From: JAVJUS01 sp040220455
GTDB lineage: Bacteria; Pseudomonadota; Alphaproteobacteria; DSM-16000; Inquilinaceae
NCBI GenBank assembly: GCA_040220455.1
Contig: JAVJUS010000129.1
Span: 1 to 64,000, forward strand
DNA: 64,000 nucleotides
Direction of reading: 5' to 3'
Below, piece after piece: positions 36,340 to 45,624 of this stretch. Position 1 is the stretch's first letter, and every line of letters starts with the position of its first letter. A program made the position numbers and the translations under genes. The notes under the pieces are model-generated. The model was given only the letters and a program-made list of their open reading frames with translations, was not told the origin of the DNA and did not search any database.

Positions 36340-38001
36340 ATGACCGATCGGGTGGTCATCGCGATGGCGCAGGTCGACCCGGTGGTCGGCGACATTCCCG
36401 GCAACGCCGACAAGCTCCGCGCCGCGCGGGCGGAAGCGGCCGCCGCCGGCGCCGATCTGGTCGTCGGGCCCGAACTCTGCGTCGTCGGCTATCCGCCGGA
36501 GGACCTGATCCTCAAGCCCTTCTTCGTCGACCGGGCGGAGGAGGCGGTCCGCGCCCTGGCGGCGGAGACGGCCGATGGCGGCCCGGGCCTGATCGTCGGC
36601 GCGCCCTGGCGCCACGAGGGCCGAACCTTCAACGCCGCCCTGCTGCTCGACGGCGGCGCGATCGCGCCGGTCTTCAAGACCGACCTGCCCAATTACGGCC
36701 CGTTCGACGAGAAGCGGGTTTTCTCGGCCGGGCCGATGCCGGGGCCGGTGAATTTCCGCGGCGTGCGCCTGGGCCTGATGGTCTGCGAGGACATGTGGAC
36801 CCCGGACGTCACCGAGACGCTGGAGGAGAGCGGGGCGGAGATCCTGGTCGTGCCCAACGGCAGCCCCTATACCGAGGGCAAGGCCGACTACCGCCTGCAG
36901 CTCGCCCTGTCCCGGATCACGGAGAGCGGGCTGCCGGTGATGTACGTCAACCAGGTCGGCGGCCAGGACGAGCTGGTCTTCGACGGCGCCTCCTTCGTCG
37001 TCGGCCGGGATCGTGAGATCAAGGCCCAGGCCCCGTCCTTCGAGCGCCACCTGATGCTCACGGAATGGACGCGCGGCGCCGACGACGGCTGGGACTGCGC
37101 GGTCGCAGAGCGCCATCCGCCGCCCGACGGGCTGGAGGCGACCTATCGCGCCATGGTCCTGGGGCTGCGCGACTATGTCGGCAAGAACGGCTTTCCGGGC
37201 GTGCTGATCGGCCTGTCGGGCGGCATCGACAGCGCCCTGTCGGCCGTCGTCGCGGTCGACGCGCTGGGCGTCGACAAGGTGCACTGCGTCATGATGCCCT
37301 CGCCCTACACCAGCCGGGAGAGCCTGGAGGACGCGCAGGGCGTGGTCGACGCGCTGGGCGTGGCCTACGACACGGTGGGCATCGGCCCGGCGATGGAGGC
37401 GTTCGACACCATGCTGGCGCCGCTGTTCGACGGCCGGGCGCCGGACATCACGGAGGAGAACATCCAGTCCCGCGCCCGCGGCATGACCCTGATGGCGCTC
37501 TCGAACAAGTTCGGCCACATGGTGCTGTCGACCGGCAACAAGTCGGAGATGTCGGTCGGCTACGCCACGCTCTACGGCGACATGTGCGGCGGCTATTCGG
37601 TGCTCAAGGACGTCTACAAGACCACGGTCGTCGCGCTGTGCCACTGGCGCAACCAGGTGCATCCCTCCGGTGTGCTGGGCCCCGCCGGCCGCGTCATGCC
37701 CGAGCGGGTGATCACCAAGCCGCCGACCGCCGAGCTCAAGCCCGACCAGAAGGACGAGGATTCGCTGCCGCCCTACGCGATGCTCGACGATATCCTTACC
37801 TGCCTGATCGAGGGCGAGGGCAGCGTCGCCGACATCGTCGCGCGCGGCCACGACCGGGAGACCGTCGACAAGGTCTGGCGGATGCTCGACCGCGCCGAAT
37901 ACAAGCGCCGCCAGGCCCCGCCGGGCGTCAAGCTCACCACGCGCTCCTTCGGCCGCGACCGGCGGTACCCGATCACCAACGCGTTCACCAAGCTGATCTG
38001 A
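36340..38001 (+). CDS. nadE: Glutamine-dependent NAD+ synthetase
   Basis: 553-residue fusion enzyme for the last step of NAD synthesis: nicotinate-adenine dinucleotide plus ATP and glutamine. The N-terminal nitrilase-fold glutaminase (about 1-260) has its catalytic triad in VGPELCVVGYPPEDL (Glu), KTDLPNYGPFDEKR (Lys) and LMVCEDMW (Cys). The C-terminal synthetase has the ATP loop GLSGGIDSALS near 290, NIQSRARGMTLMALSNKFG and LSTGNKSEMSVGYATLYGDM. Full length for the bacterial two-domain form. It sits between two AT-rich inserts and near the nicotinate phosphoribosyltransferase gene. Confidence 0.96.
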   Translation: MTDRVVIAMAQVDPVVGDIPGNADKLRAARAEAAAAGADLVVGPELCVVGYPPEDLILKPFFVDRAEEAVRALAAETADGGPGLIVGAPWRHEGRTFNAALLLDGGAIAPVFKTDLPNYGPFDEKRVFSAGPMPGPVNFRGVRLGLMVCEDMWTPDVTETLEESGAEILVVPNGSPYTEGKADYRLQLALSRITESGLPVMYVNQVGGQDELVFDGASFVVGRDREIKAQAPSFERHLMLTEWTRGADDGWDCAVAERHPPPDGLEATYRAMVLGLRDYVGKNGFPGVLIGLSGGIDSALSAVVAVDALGVDKVHCVMMPSPYTSRESLEDAQGVVDALGVAYDTVGIGPAMEAFDTMLAPLFDGRAPDITEENIQSRARGMTLMALSNKFGHMVLSTGNKSEMSVGYATLYGDMCGGYSVLKDVYKTTVVALCHWRNQVHPSGVLGPAGRVMPERVITKPPTAELKPDQKDEDSLPPYAMLDDILTCLIEGEGSVADIVARGHDRETVDKVWRMLDRAEYKRRQAPPGVKLTTRSFGRDRRYPITNAFTKLI

Positions 38002-38065
38002 GGGGGCGGTGAAAGCAGAGCGAGAAATGTCTTTTTGACGTCAATTCTGCGCTTTGGAGACTGAA

Positions 38066-39103
38066 ATGGTTTGGGCTATCCCTCAGAATTCGCGAAACTC
38101 TGTTGACAGGGCAGGATCATCACTTCTCAGGCTTCCGAATCTGAGCGATGAAGAAATTGATAACGCATTTCGTGTTATCGATAATTGGAGAGCTTCACAC
38201 AGCTATCCAATGAATACATTTCAGGTAACTCTTAGGAATAAATCGAGATCTATTGATATGAATTCTGTAGTTTCTCAGAGATTAAAAAGAATTGAATCAA
38301 TATTTATTAAATTGTTACGCGCAAGAAGTATGAAACTATCTAGAATGCAAGATATCGGTGGGTGTAGATCTGTACTTTCTTCGGTGAAAGGAGTAAGAAG
38401 TCTTGAAAGTCTATATGAAAATAGTAGATTTGATCACGTTTTGTCTAGTAAGCGGGACTATATTATCGATCCGAAAGACGATGGATATCGTAGTCTGCAT
38501 TTGATATACAGATATCAAGGAAGGAACGATAAGACAGTATATAATGATTTACGTATTGAGGTCCAGTTGCGCAGTAGATTGCAGCACGCTTGGGCAACGG
38601 CTGTCGAAACTGCAGGGTCATTCACGCAGCAAGCATTGAAATCTGGTCAGGGTAGTGATGATTGGCGGCGATTTTTTTCCTTAGTTTCATCTGGTATAGC
38701 GGAAAAAGAGGGTTGCCCTCCAGTGCCTGGGTGTCCGATGTCACAAGATCACTTAATAAAGGAAATTAGGTATCTGGACAAAAAGTTAAATGTTCTCAAT
38801 GTTCTTGAGACCTATAGATCAACTATAGAATTTATTGACCAAAAAAGTAAAAGAAATAGTAAGTACTATCTCATACTGCTAGATCCAGTGGAGATGAAAG
38901 CGCAGATCAGAACATTTCGAAGTTCTGAATCTGAGAAAGCAAGTACCGAATATACAAATTTGGAAAGACAATACGGAAAAGATTCACGTAAGATGGTCGC
39001 GCTAGTATCTGCGGACTCGGTGAATGGTCTAAAGAATGCGTATCCGAATTTCTTTGGAGATACAAAGCGATTCGTCGATTTGGTCCGCAAGATGATTTCT
39101 TGA
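38066..39103 (+). CDS. Orphan RelA/SpoT-domain protein, AT-rich (transferred)
   Basis: 345-residue protein with a RelA/SpoT nucleotide synthetase-like domain at about 55-185. Motifs are LSRMQDIGGCR (R-x-x-D-x-x-G-x-R), PKDDGYRSLHLIYRY and IEVQLRSRLQHAWA. There is no hydrolase (HD), TGS or ACT domain, so it is a small alarmone-synthetase-like protein with a 150-residue C-terminal extension of unknown role. Codon use is extremely AT-rich (many ATA, AGA, AAA, TTT) in a GC-rich genome, a clear sign of transfer. It is inserted between nadE and gltX, with GGAG 6 bases before ATG 38066 and only 10 bp before gltX. It may make (p)ppGpp, or be a toxSAS/CapRel-type pyrophosphokinase toxin in phage defence. 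No antitoxin gene is adjacent. Confidence 0.85.
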   Translation: MVWAIPQNSRNSVDRAGSSLLRLPNLSDEEIDNAFRVIDNWRASHSYPMNTFQVTLRNKSRSIDMNSVVSQRLKRIESIFIKLLRARSMKLSRMQDIGGCRSVLSSVKGVRSLESLYENSRFDHVLSSKRDYIIDPKDDGYRSLHLIYRYQGRNDKTVYNDLRIEVQLRSRLQHAWATAVETAGSFTQQALKSGQGSDDWRRFFSLVSSGIAEKEGCPPVPGCPMSQDHLIKEIRYLDKKLNVLNVLETYRSTIEFIDQKSKRNSKYYLILLDPVEMKAQIRTFRSSESEKASTEYTNLERQYGKDSRKMVALVSADSVNGLKNAYPNFFGDTKRFVDLVRKMIS

Positions 39104-39113
39104 TTATTGAGAA

Positions 39114-40457
39114 ATGACCGTGCGTACCCGTTTCGCCCCGAGCCCGACCGGCCGCCTGCATGTCGGCAATGCCCGCACCGCGCTGGTGGCGTGGCTGCAT
39201 GCGCGCAAGGCCGGCGGCGCGTTCGTCCTGCGGCTCGACGACACCGACGCCCCGCCGGAGGCCGAGGCCCATGCCGAGGCGATCTTCCGCGATCTCGCCT
39301 GGCTCGGCCTCGATCACGACCGGTTCGAGCGGCAGTCCGCCCGCGTGGATCGCCATGGTGAGGCGATCGATCGGTTGAAGGCGGCCGGCCGGCTCTACCC
39401 CTGCTACGAGACGCCGGAGGAGCTGGAGCTCGAGCGTCGGGCGCGGCTGTCGCGCGGTCTGCCCCCGATCTACGACCGGGCGGCGCTCGACCTGACCGAG
39501 CATGACCGGGCACGGCTGGAGGCGGAGGGAAGGGCGCCGCACTGGCGCTTCCGGCTCGATGACGCGCCCATCGAATGGACCGACCGGGTGCGCGGACCCG
39601 TGCGCTTCGCGGCGGCGGACCTCTCCGATCCGGTGGTGGTGCGCGCCGACGGCCGGCCGCTTTACCACCTGGGCTCGGTCGTCGACGACATCGACCTCGC
39701 CATCACCGACGTCGTGCGCGGCGAGGACCATGTCGCCAATACCGCCGCGCATATCCAGATGTTCCAGGCGCTCGGCGCCGAGCCGCCGGCCTTCGCCCAT
39801 CTGCCGCTGCTGGTCGACGCCGACGGCAAGGCCCTGTCCAAGCGCCTGGGCAGCCTGAGCCTCGAGGCCCTGCGCGACGAGCAGGGGATCGAGCCGGAGG
39901 CGCTGGTCGCGCTGCTCGCCCGCCTCGGTACCGCCGATCCGGTCGAGCCGATCGCCGACCGGCAGGTCCTGATCGAGGGCTTCGCCTTCGAGCGGTTCTC
40001 CCGCGCCGCGCCGCGCTTCGATCCGGCGGAGCTCGCCCGCCTCAACGCCCGCATCCTGCACGAGATGCCGTTCGCCGTGGCCGAACACCGGCTCGCCGAT
40101 CTCGGGCTCGGCGACGTCGACGCCGCCTTCTGGGCGGCGGTGCGCCCGAACCTGGAGGTCCTCGCCGACGCCGCCGACTGGTGGCGTGTCGCCAAAGGAC
40201 CGGTCACGCCGGCAATCGAGGAGCCGGACTTCCTGGCCGAGGCCGCCGAGGCGCTACCCGCCGAGCCTTTCGACGGGGAGACCTGGGGGGCGTGGACCGC
40301 CGCCGTGAAGCAGGCGACGGGGCGCAAGGGCAAGACGCTGTTCCTGCCGCTGCGCCGCGCCCTGACCGGCCGCGACCGGGGGCCGGAGCTGGCGGCGCTG
40401 CTGCCGCTGATCGGGCGGGAGCGGGCGCGCCGGCGTCTGCTCGGGGAGACGGCGTAG
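39114..40457 (+). CDS. gltX: Glutamate-tRNA ligase
   Basis: 447-residue class I aminoacyl-tRNA synthetase. The HIGH-type motif is APSPTGRLHVGNAR at the N terminus; the KMSKS-type motif is reduced to KALSKRLGS near residue 240; VRGEDHVANTAAHIQMFQALG is conserved. The C-terminal anticodon-binding part is full length. Alphaproteobacteria often carry two such genes, one discriminating; this copy is of the shorter type, so a second may exist elsewhere. The start lies 10 bp after the AT-rich RelA/SpoT gene, so its natural promoter may have been displaced or supplied by the insert. Confidence 0.94.
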   Translation: MTVRTRFAPSPTGRLHVGNARTALVAWLHARKAGGAFVLRLDDTDAPPEAEAHAEAIFRDLAWLGLDHDRFERQSARVDRHGEAIDRLKAAGRLYPCYETPEELELERRARLSRGLPPIYDRAALDLTEHDRARLEAEGRAPHWRFRLDDAPIEWTDRVRGPVRFAAADLSDPVVVRADGRPLYHLGSVVDDIDLAITDVVRGEDHVANTAAHIQMFQALGAEPPAFAHLPLLVDADGKALSKRLGSLSLEALRDEQGIEPEALVALLARLGTADPVEPIADRQVLIEGFAFERFSRAAPRFDPAELARLNARILHEMPFAVAEHRLADLGLGDVDAAFWAAVRPNLEVLADAADWWRVAKGPVTPAIEEPDFLAEAAEALPAEPFDGETWGAWTAAVKQATGRKGKTLFLPLRRALTGRDRGPELAALLPLIGRERARRRLLGETA

Positions 40458-40502
40458 GAAAGTCGGTCTATACTCGCGCCTCTCGCGTATCCCGGAGGTC
40501 CG

Positions 40503-41324
40503 ATGACCGCATCCCGCCCCCCGACCGCCCCGGCCGGTTCCGACGACGGCCGGCCCGGCGCCGACCGTCTCGTCGACGACCGTCCGCTGGCGGCGGTCTT
40601 CGTCGATGTCGAGAACATGGCTTCCGGCCCCGCCCTCGACGACGCATCCTTCGAAGTGGCCCGGATCATGACGGCGATCGAGGCGATGGCCCGGCCGGTG
40701 CTGCGCCGGGCCTATGCCGACTGGGGCCGGCTGCGCGATCTGCGCGCGGCCTTCCTGCGCCACGGCTTCGACCAGATCCAGACGACCTATGTCAACGCGA
40801 CCAAGAACGCGCTCGACATGCAGCTTTCCTGCGACGCGATGGAGCAGGTACTGACCGGCCCGCATGTCGACGTGGTCGTGCTCGTCACCGGCGACGGGGA
40901 TTTCGGGCCGCTTGCCCGGTCGCTGCGCCGGCACGGGCCGCTGATCGTCGGCATCGGCTGGGCGGACAAGACCTCCGACAGCCTGCGCGCCCATTGCGAT
41001 CGCTTCCTGGACTACGACGACCTTCCGCCGGCGCCGGCGGTCGGGCCGGCGCCCCCGCGCCGCCCCGCGCAAGCCGCCCGCGCGCCCCGCGAACGGCGCA
41101 TGATCCCGATGCCGGCCGACGCGGACGAGCGGCATTTCCTCTACGATCCGCGCGACGACGGCGCGGAGGCGGAGGGCGCCGACGAGGACGCGGGCGCGGG
41201 CGGCATGGCCGATCCGCCGGTGGAGCGCGCCCGCCCGCCGCGGGGCCGCCGCGAGGCCCCGGCCGGCGATGCTCCCGCCGAGGATGGCACCGACGACGGC
41301 GAGGCCGGCGAGGCCAAGGAGTGA
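40503..41324 (+). CDS. NYN-domain (LabA/DUF88) nuclease-like protein
   Basis: 273-residue protein whose first 175 residues form a NYN/PIN-like domain: AVFVDVENMASG near 30, KNALDMQLSCDAMEQV near 100 and VVLVTGDGDFGPLARSLRRHG near 125, giving the four acidic residues of a metal-dependent RNase site. The remaining 100 residues are low-complexity, rich in Ala, Arg, Asp and Glu, and likely disordered. Position between gltX and cysS suggests an RNA or tRNA quality-control job, but that is inference from context. Confidence 0.85.
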   Translation: MTASRPPTAPAGSDDGRPGADRLVDDRPLAAVFVDVENMASGPALDDASFEVARIMTAIEAMARPVLRRAYADWGRLRDLRAAFLRHGFDQIQTTYVNATKNALDMQLSCDAMEQVLTGPHVDVVVLVTGDGDFGPLARSLRRHGPLIVGIGWADKTSDSLRAHCDRFLDYDDLPPAPAVGPAPPRRPAQAARAPRERRMIPMPADADERHFLYDPRDDGAEAEGADEDAGAGGMADPPVERARPPRGRREAPAGDAPAEDGTDDGEAGEAKE

Positions 41325-41448
41325 GGCCGCGCCGCCCGCCGGCCGATCCCGTGGACCGGGCGGGCGCGATCTGCTAACCGTCCGCTCCCACGCCGATGAC
41401 GAGGCTCCGCGCGGATGCGGGGCCGGGGCCGACGACCGGGGCGACGCC

Positions 41449-42852
41449 GTGCCGCTCGAGCTGACCAATACCCTGACGCGCCGCAAGGAAGTCTTCGCGC
41501 CGATCGATCCCGAGCGCGTGCGCCTGTATGTCTGCGGGCCGACGGTCTACGACTACGCCCATATCGGCAACGGCCGCTCGGCCGTGGTGTTCGACGTGCT
41601 CTACCGGGTGCTGTGCCGCCTCTACGGCGACGGACACGTGACCTACGTCCGCAACATCACCGATGTCGACGACAAGATCATCGAGGCCCACCGCCGCACG
41701 GGCGAGCCGATCGAGGCGATCACCGCCCGCGCGACCGAAGCCTATCACGCCGACATGGACGCGCTGGGCTGCCTGCGCCCGGATGTCGAGCCGCGGGCGA
41801 CCGGGCATATTCCGCAGATGATCGCCCTGATCGAGCGGCTGGTCGCGTCGGGCCACGCCTACGCGGCCGAGGGCCATGTCCTCTTCCACGTGCCCTCGAT
41901 GCCCGCCTATGGCCGGCTGTCGCGCCGCGACCGGGACGAGCAGGTCGCCGGCGCGCGGGTCGAGGTCGCGCCCTACAAGCGCGATCCGGCGGATTTCGTG
42001 CTGTGGAAGCCGGCGGCCGACGAGGAGCCGGGCTGGGACAGCCCGTGGGGCCGCGGCCGGCCGGGCTGGCACCTGGAATGCTCGGCCATGTCGGCGGCGC
42101 ATCTGGGCGTCGAGTTCGACATCCACGGCGGCGGCCAGGACCTGATCTTCCCGCACCACGAGAACGAGATCGCCCAGTCGACCTGCGCCCACGGCACCGA
42201 GGTCATGGCGCGCTATTGGGTCCACAACGGCTACCTGATGGCCGAGGGCGAGAAGATGTCGAAGTCGCTCGGCAACTTCTACACCGTCCACGACCTGCGC
42301 GAGGAGTTCGACGGCGAGGCGCTGCGCCTGACGCTGCTCTCGGCACACTACCGCCAGCCGCTGGATTTCACGAAGGAGGCGGTACGCAGCGCCAAGGCCG
42401 CGCTCGACCGGCTGTACCGCGCCATCCGCGCCGCGGAGGCCGACAGCGCCGGCCCGGTCGCCGCGGATGCCGAGCCGCCGCTCGACGTGCTCGCGGCGCT
42501 GGAGGACGACCTCAACACGCCGATGGCGATCGGGCACCTTCACGAACTCGCCGGCGCGGTCAACAAGGCCGCCGAGCCGGCGGAACGGCGCCGTCTCGCC
42601 GGCGCGCTCAAGGCCGGCGGCGGGCTGATCGGGCTGCTGGAGCGTGAGGCGGAGGACTGGTTCCGCGCCGCGCCCCCTGTGGCCGAAGCCGGCCTCGACG
42701 CCGCGGCGATCGAGGCGATGATCGAGGCCCGCGCCGCCGCCCGCCGCAACAAGGACTTCGCCGAGGCCGACCGGCTGCGCGACGAGCTCGCCCGCCAGGG
42801 CATCCTCCTGGAGGACGGCCCCCAGGGCACAACCTGGCGCCGGGCGGGGTAG
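41449..42852 (+). CDS. cysS: Cysteine-tRNA ligase
   Basis: 467-residue class I synthetase. Zn-binding CGPTVYDYAHIGN (also the HIGH motif) at about 28-40, LECSAMSAAHLG with the second Cys, HHENEIAQS with further Zn ligands, and the KMSKS loop EGEKMSKSLGNFY. The C-terminal anticodon domain is complete. No ATG is available near the family start, so I use the GTG at 41449 (VPLELTNTLTRRKEVF); the open frame back to 41269 overlaps the NYN gene. Transcribed in the same direction as gltX and the NYN gene. Confidence 0.95.
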   Translation: MPLELTNTLTRRKEVFAPIDPERVRLYVCGPTVYDYAHIGNGRSAVVFDVLYRVLCRLYGDGHVTYVRNITDVDDKIIEAHRRTGEPIEAITARATEAYHADMDALGCLRPDVEPRATGHIPQMIALIERLVASGHAYAAEGHVLFHVPSMPAYGRLSRRDRDEQVAGARVEVAPYKRDPADFVLWKPAADEEPGWDSPWGRGRPGWHLECSAMSAAHLGVEFDIHGGGQDLIFPHHENEIAQSTCAHGTEVMARYWVHNGYLMAEGEKMSKSLGNFYTVHDLREEFDGEALRLTLLSAHYRQPLDFTKEAVRSAKAALDRLYRAIRAAEADSAGPVAADAEPPLDVLAALEDDLNTPMAIGHLHELAGAVNKAAEPAERRRLAGALKAGGGLIGLLEREAEDWFRAAPPVAEAGLDAAAIEAMIEARAAARRNKDFAEADRLRDELARQGILLEDGPQGTTWRRAG

Positions 42853-42922
42853 GGCGGAAGACTCCAGGCGCGCCGGGCCGGCCATGTCCTTCATCGCCGC
42901 TGAAGAATTCGTGAAGTTCTTG

Positions 42923-43056
42923 CCTCTCCCAGAGGGAGAGGGAGGGACTCGCGACCGAATGGTCGTGGGAGGGTGAGGGGTTCCGGACGTCGGTGCCCGG
43001 CCTCGATGTCTGCAACCCCTCACCCTGTCCCTCTCCCACCGGGAGAGGGGACGCGG
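42923..43056. repeat. Palindromic intergenic repeat, family A, copy 4
   Basis: Same block order as the other three: CCTCTCCC, GGGAGAGGGAGGGACTCGCG, GTGGGAGGGTGAGGGGTTCC, then CAACCCCTCACCCTGTCCC and GGGAGAGGGGACGCGG. It lies between convergent cysS and an MFS transporter gene. Confidence 0.85.
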
Positions 43057-43121
43057 GTGGCGACTGGCGTTCTCGGGCTTTCGTCGCCGGTCTTACTTCT
43101 CGACCGCGACCGGCCACCGGT

Positions 43122-44381
43122 CTATCGCTCCCACCTGGTCGGGGGCAGGCGCGGGCGCGGCAGGGGCAGTTTGGCGCCGAACCAGAGGGCCGTGGCGAAG
43201 GGCGGGACGGCGGCGGCGGCGAACATGACCACCGGACCGAACGCGTCGGCCAGGAGCCCGGCCAGCACCGGCCCCGCCACGCTGCCGGTCGCCATGCAGA
43301 GCAGGGCCGCCGTGAAGCCGAGCGTGCTGCGCCCGGGGAACAGCCGGACGCTCCAGAACGAGAACACGGCGCTGACCATCATGATGGCCATGCCGTGCAG
43401 GCCCGAGGCGGCGACGACTCCGCTCCACGATGTCGGCGCGAACGCGATGAGCAGGAGCGACAGCGTCGCCGCCGCGAAGACGAAGCAGAAGAGCGGGGCG
43501 ATGCCGGTGCGGGCTTCGATTCGCCCGGTCGCGAGGCCGAGGGCGCCGAACATGGCATAGCCGAGAAAGATCACGACCGAGGCACCCTCGCTCGCGAGCC
43601 CCGGCAGGCCGCCTGCGCTGACGACCCGATCGGCCGCGAAGGACAGGAAGATCGCGTTGATCATTCCGAAGCAGAGCGCCGTGACGTAGAGCGGAAGGGC
43701 GGCGCGCTGGGTGAGCCGGGTCCCGGCGGCGATCGTCCGGGGCGTGGGGTCCGGCGTGAAGGTCGACGGCAGGCCCACCTGCACGATGTCCTCGACCGCG
43801 GCGCGGTTCGGCTTCGGGCCTCGACCCGAGGGCAGCCCGGCCCGCGCGACCGCGGCCAGCACCAGGCCCCCGATCGTGAATCCGACCCAGGCGCCGCGCC
43901 AGTCCAGCGCCCCTTGCGTCACGGCGAAAGCCAGCACCGCCGCGACGGCCACGCCGAAGCTGGTCCCGGTGGAGACCACCGACAGGGCGGTGGCCCGGGT
44001 GTTCTCGGGGACGACGCGCTCGGCCGCGTCGTTGAACGGCGACCAGCACAGGCCGGCGCTGGTTCCGGCGAGCGCGATCCCTGCGGCGAGCACGACGGGA
44101 TCGGCGGCCGCCGCGACGGCGGCGAAGCCGCCGGCAGCCGCCAAGGCGCCGGCGGTGACCGACACGCGCTCGCCGAAGTGCTGACCGATCCAGGCGCTCA
44201 CCAGAAGGGCTGCGAGGAAGGCCAGGAAGCCCCCGCTCGCGATCAGGCCGGCGGCGGATGTCGAGATCGCGAATTCCTCCCGGAAGGCCGGCAGGTAGAG
44301 GCCGAACCCCATGCGCGCGGGTCCGAACGCGACGCCGGTCGCGATGAAGCCGGCGGCCATCAGTCGGGTGGTGGCAGTCAT
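43122..44381 (-). CDS. MFS transporter
   Basis: 419-residue major-facilitator protein with about twelve hydrophobic helices. MGFGLYLPAFREEFAISTSAAGLIASGGFLAF at the start, GTSAGLCWSPFNDAAERVV and the mid-protein loop (about 200-225) fit the YbfB-like/aromatic-acid-exporter type branch. Substrate unknown. Start ATG at 44381. It faces the DMT-family transporter across a 298-bp gap carrying a 9-bp direct repeat. Confidence 0.88.
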   Translation of the reverse strand: MTATTRLMAAGFIATGVAFGPARMGFGLYLPAFREEFAISTSAAGLIASGGFLAFLAALLVSAWIGQHFGERVSVTAGALAAAGGFAAVAAAADPVVLAAGIALAGTSAGLCWSPFNDAAERVVPENTRATALSVVSTGTSFGVAVAAVLAFAVTQGALDWRGAWVGFTIGGLVLAAVARAGLPSGRGPKPNRAAVEDIVQVGLPSTFTPDPTPRTIAAGTRLTQRAALPLYVTALCFGMINAIFLSFAADRVVSAGGLPGLASEGASVVIFLGYAMFGALGLATGRIEARTGIAPLFCFVFAAATLSLLLIAFAPTSWSGVVAASGLHGMAIMMVSAVFSFWSVRLFPGRSTLGFTAALLCMATGSVAGPVLAGLLADAFGPVVMFAAAAVPPFATALWFGAKLPLPRPRLPPTRWER

Positions 44382-44530
44382 GGTCGTTCTCACCCGCCGC
44401 GGCAGTGTCAGGGGAATGCAGCTCGGACAGAGCCGCGGTGCGGGGTGAGTCGCCTCACGGCCCCGTGGTCGTGTCCTTGCGGGCGTCCGAGCCACCCGCA
44501 AGGCGCCGCAGTCTCACAGTCGGCGGCAGG

Positions 44531-44561
44531 GCGTCAAACGGTCTGTTGCAGTGCGTCAAAC
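44531..44561. promoter_or_regulatory. Direct repeat GCGTCAAAC, candidate regulator site
   Basis: GCGTCAAAC at 44531-44539 and 44553-44561, 22 bp apart (about two helical turns), in the 298-bp region 44382-44679 between two divergent transporter genes. Nothing else recognised in that region. Confidence 0.35.
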
Positions 44562-44679
44562 CGCCCCTGGCGGTCCGCCGAACGGGCGGATTTCCGCCGT
44601 GGAGCATGGCCCGCTTTCGGGCTGCGCGCGGGCCCGGAGGCCTGCTATCGTCCCGCTCCGTCGTGGGGAGGGGCGTCGG

Positions 44680-45537
44680 ATGATCCTGGTGGGGCTCGCG
44701 GTGTCGGTCGGCGGCTTCGCGCTGTTCGTCGCGACCGACATTCTGGTGCGAATCGCGTCGGACTCGCTGGGCGTGCTCGGCGGGCCGGGGCTGGTCATCG
44801 CCGCCTCGGGGCTGTTCGGCCCGGTGCTGTGGCTCTGGCGCCGGCGGGAGGTCATGCTGACCGGCACGGTGGTGCTGCGCAGCGTGCTGCTGGCGACGGC
44901 GGCGTCCTGCGCCTATGCCGCCATCGCGCTGGTGCCCCTGGCCGAGGCCTACGCCCTGTTCCTCCTGGCGCCGCTGACCGTGGGCGTCGCCTCGCGCCTG
45001 GCGCTGGGGGAGCGCTCGCTCGGGCCGGTCGCGGCGCTTTTGGGATTCGTCGGCGCCATCCTGGCGCTGAGACCCGGATTCACCGAACTGCGGGTCGGCC
45101 ATCTCTTCGCCGTCGGAATGATGGTCTTCTTCTCCGCCTCGATGCTGGTCCAGGCGCGCAGCGTCATGCGCGGCGGCCCGCAGCCGAAGGACCTCGACTA
45201 CGTCACCGGCGTGCTCCTGGCGAAACTGCCGATCGGAATCGTCCTGATCGTGATCTCCGGAGCGACCATCGCGCCGCAGCACCTGACGCTCGCCGCGCCG
45301 GCCGCGGTGATGTTCCTGCTCGGTCAGGTCGCGCTGGTGCTGTCGTACCGGATGCTGCCCGCCTCGCTCGCCGCGCCGTCGATGCTGATGCAGCTCCCCT
45401 TCGGCGCGGTGGCGGGCGCGGTGGTCTTCGGCGAGATGCCGGACGGCCTCCAGATCGCCGGCTGCGCCGTCATTCTGGCGGCCGCGGCACTGCAATGGAC
45501 CAACGCGCTGGCCCGCCCGGCCCGTGCCCGCCCGTAG
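44680..45537 (+). CDS. DMT-superfamily (EamA) transporter
   Basis: 285-residue protein with ten short hydrophobic helices in two EamA repeats (about 5-140 and 145-280). AIALVPLAEAYALFLLAPL and LALGERSLGPVAALLGFVGAILALRPG are family-typical, as is VFGEMPDGLQIAGCAVILAA near the end. Likely an exporter of a small metabolite. The stop TAG (45535-45537) falls inside the repeat GTAGGTCGG, so the repeat element supplies the gene's end. Confidence 0.88.
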   Translation: MILVGLAVSVGGFALFVATDILVRIASDSLGVLGGPGLVIAASGLFGPVLWLWRRREVMLTGTVVLRSVLLATAASCAYAAIALVPLAEAYALFLLAPLTVGVASRLALGERSLGPVAALLGFVGAILALRPGFTELRVGHLFAVGMMVFFSASMLVQARSVMRGGPQPKDLDYVTGVLLAKLPIGIVLIVISGATIAPQHLTLAAPAAVMFLLGQVALVLSYRMLPASLAAPSMLMQLPFGAVAGAVVFGEMPDGLQIAGCAVILAAAALQWTNALARPARARP

Positions 45538-45572
45538 GTCGGTCGAGCGTCAGCGAGCCCGACGGGAGCCCG
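45534..45572. repeat. GTAGGTCGG repeat (family B), partial copy
   Basis: GTAGGTCGGTCGAGCGTCAG and GCGAGCCCGACGGGAGCCC, closely similar to the left half of 56979-57059. The right half is degenerate. It begins within the last codons of the DMT transporter gene. Confidence 0.6.
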
Positions 45573-45624
45573 CCTGAGCCGACGAGGGCCGGCCGGCTTC
45601 GCGGTCGCCGACCGGCCGCCCGCC

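Noticed and set aside
42608..43117. Minus-strand ORFs through the family A repeat (also near 4423-5132, 14574-15590, 26152-26620)
   Set aside because: These are translations of the palindromic repeat and have no independent support.
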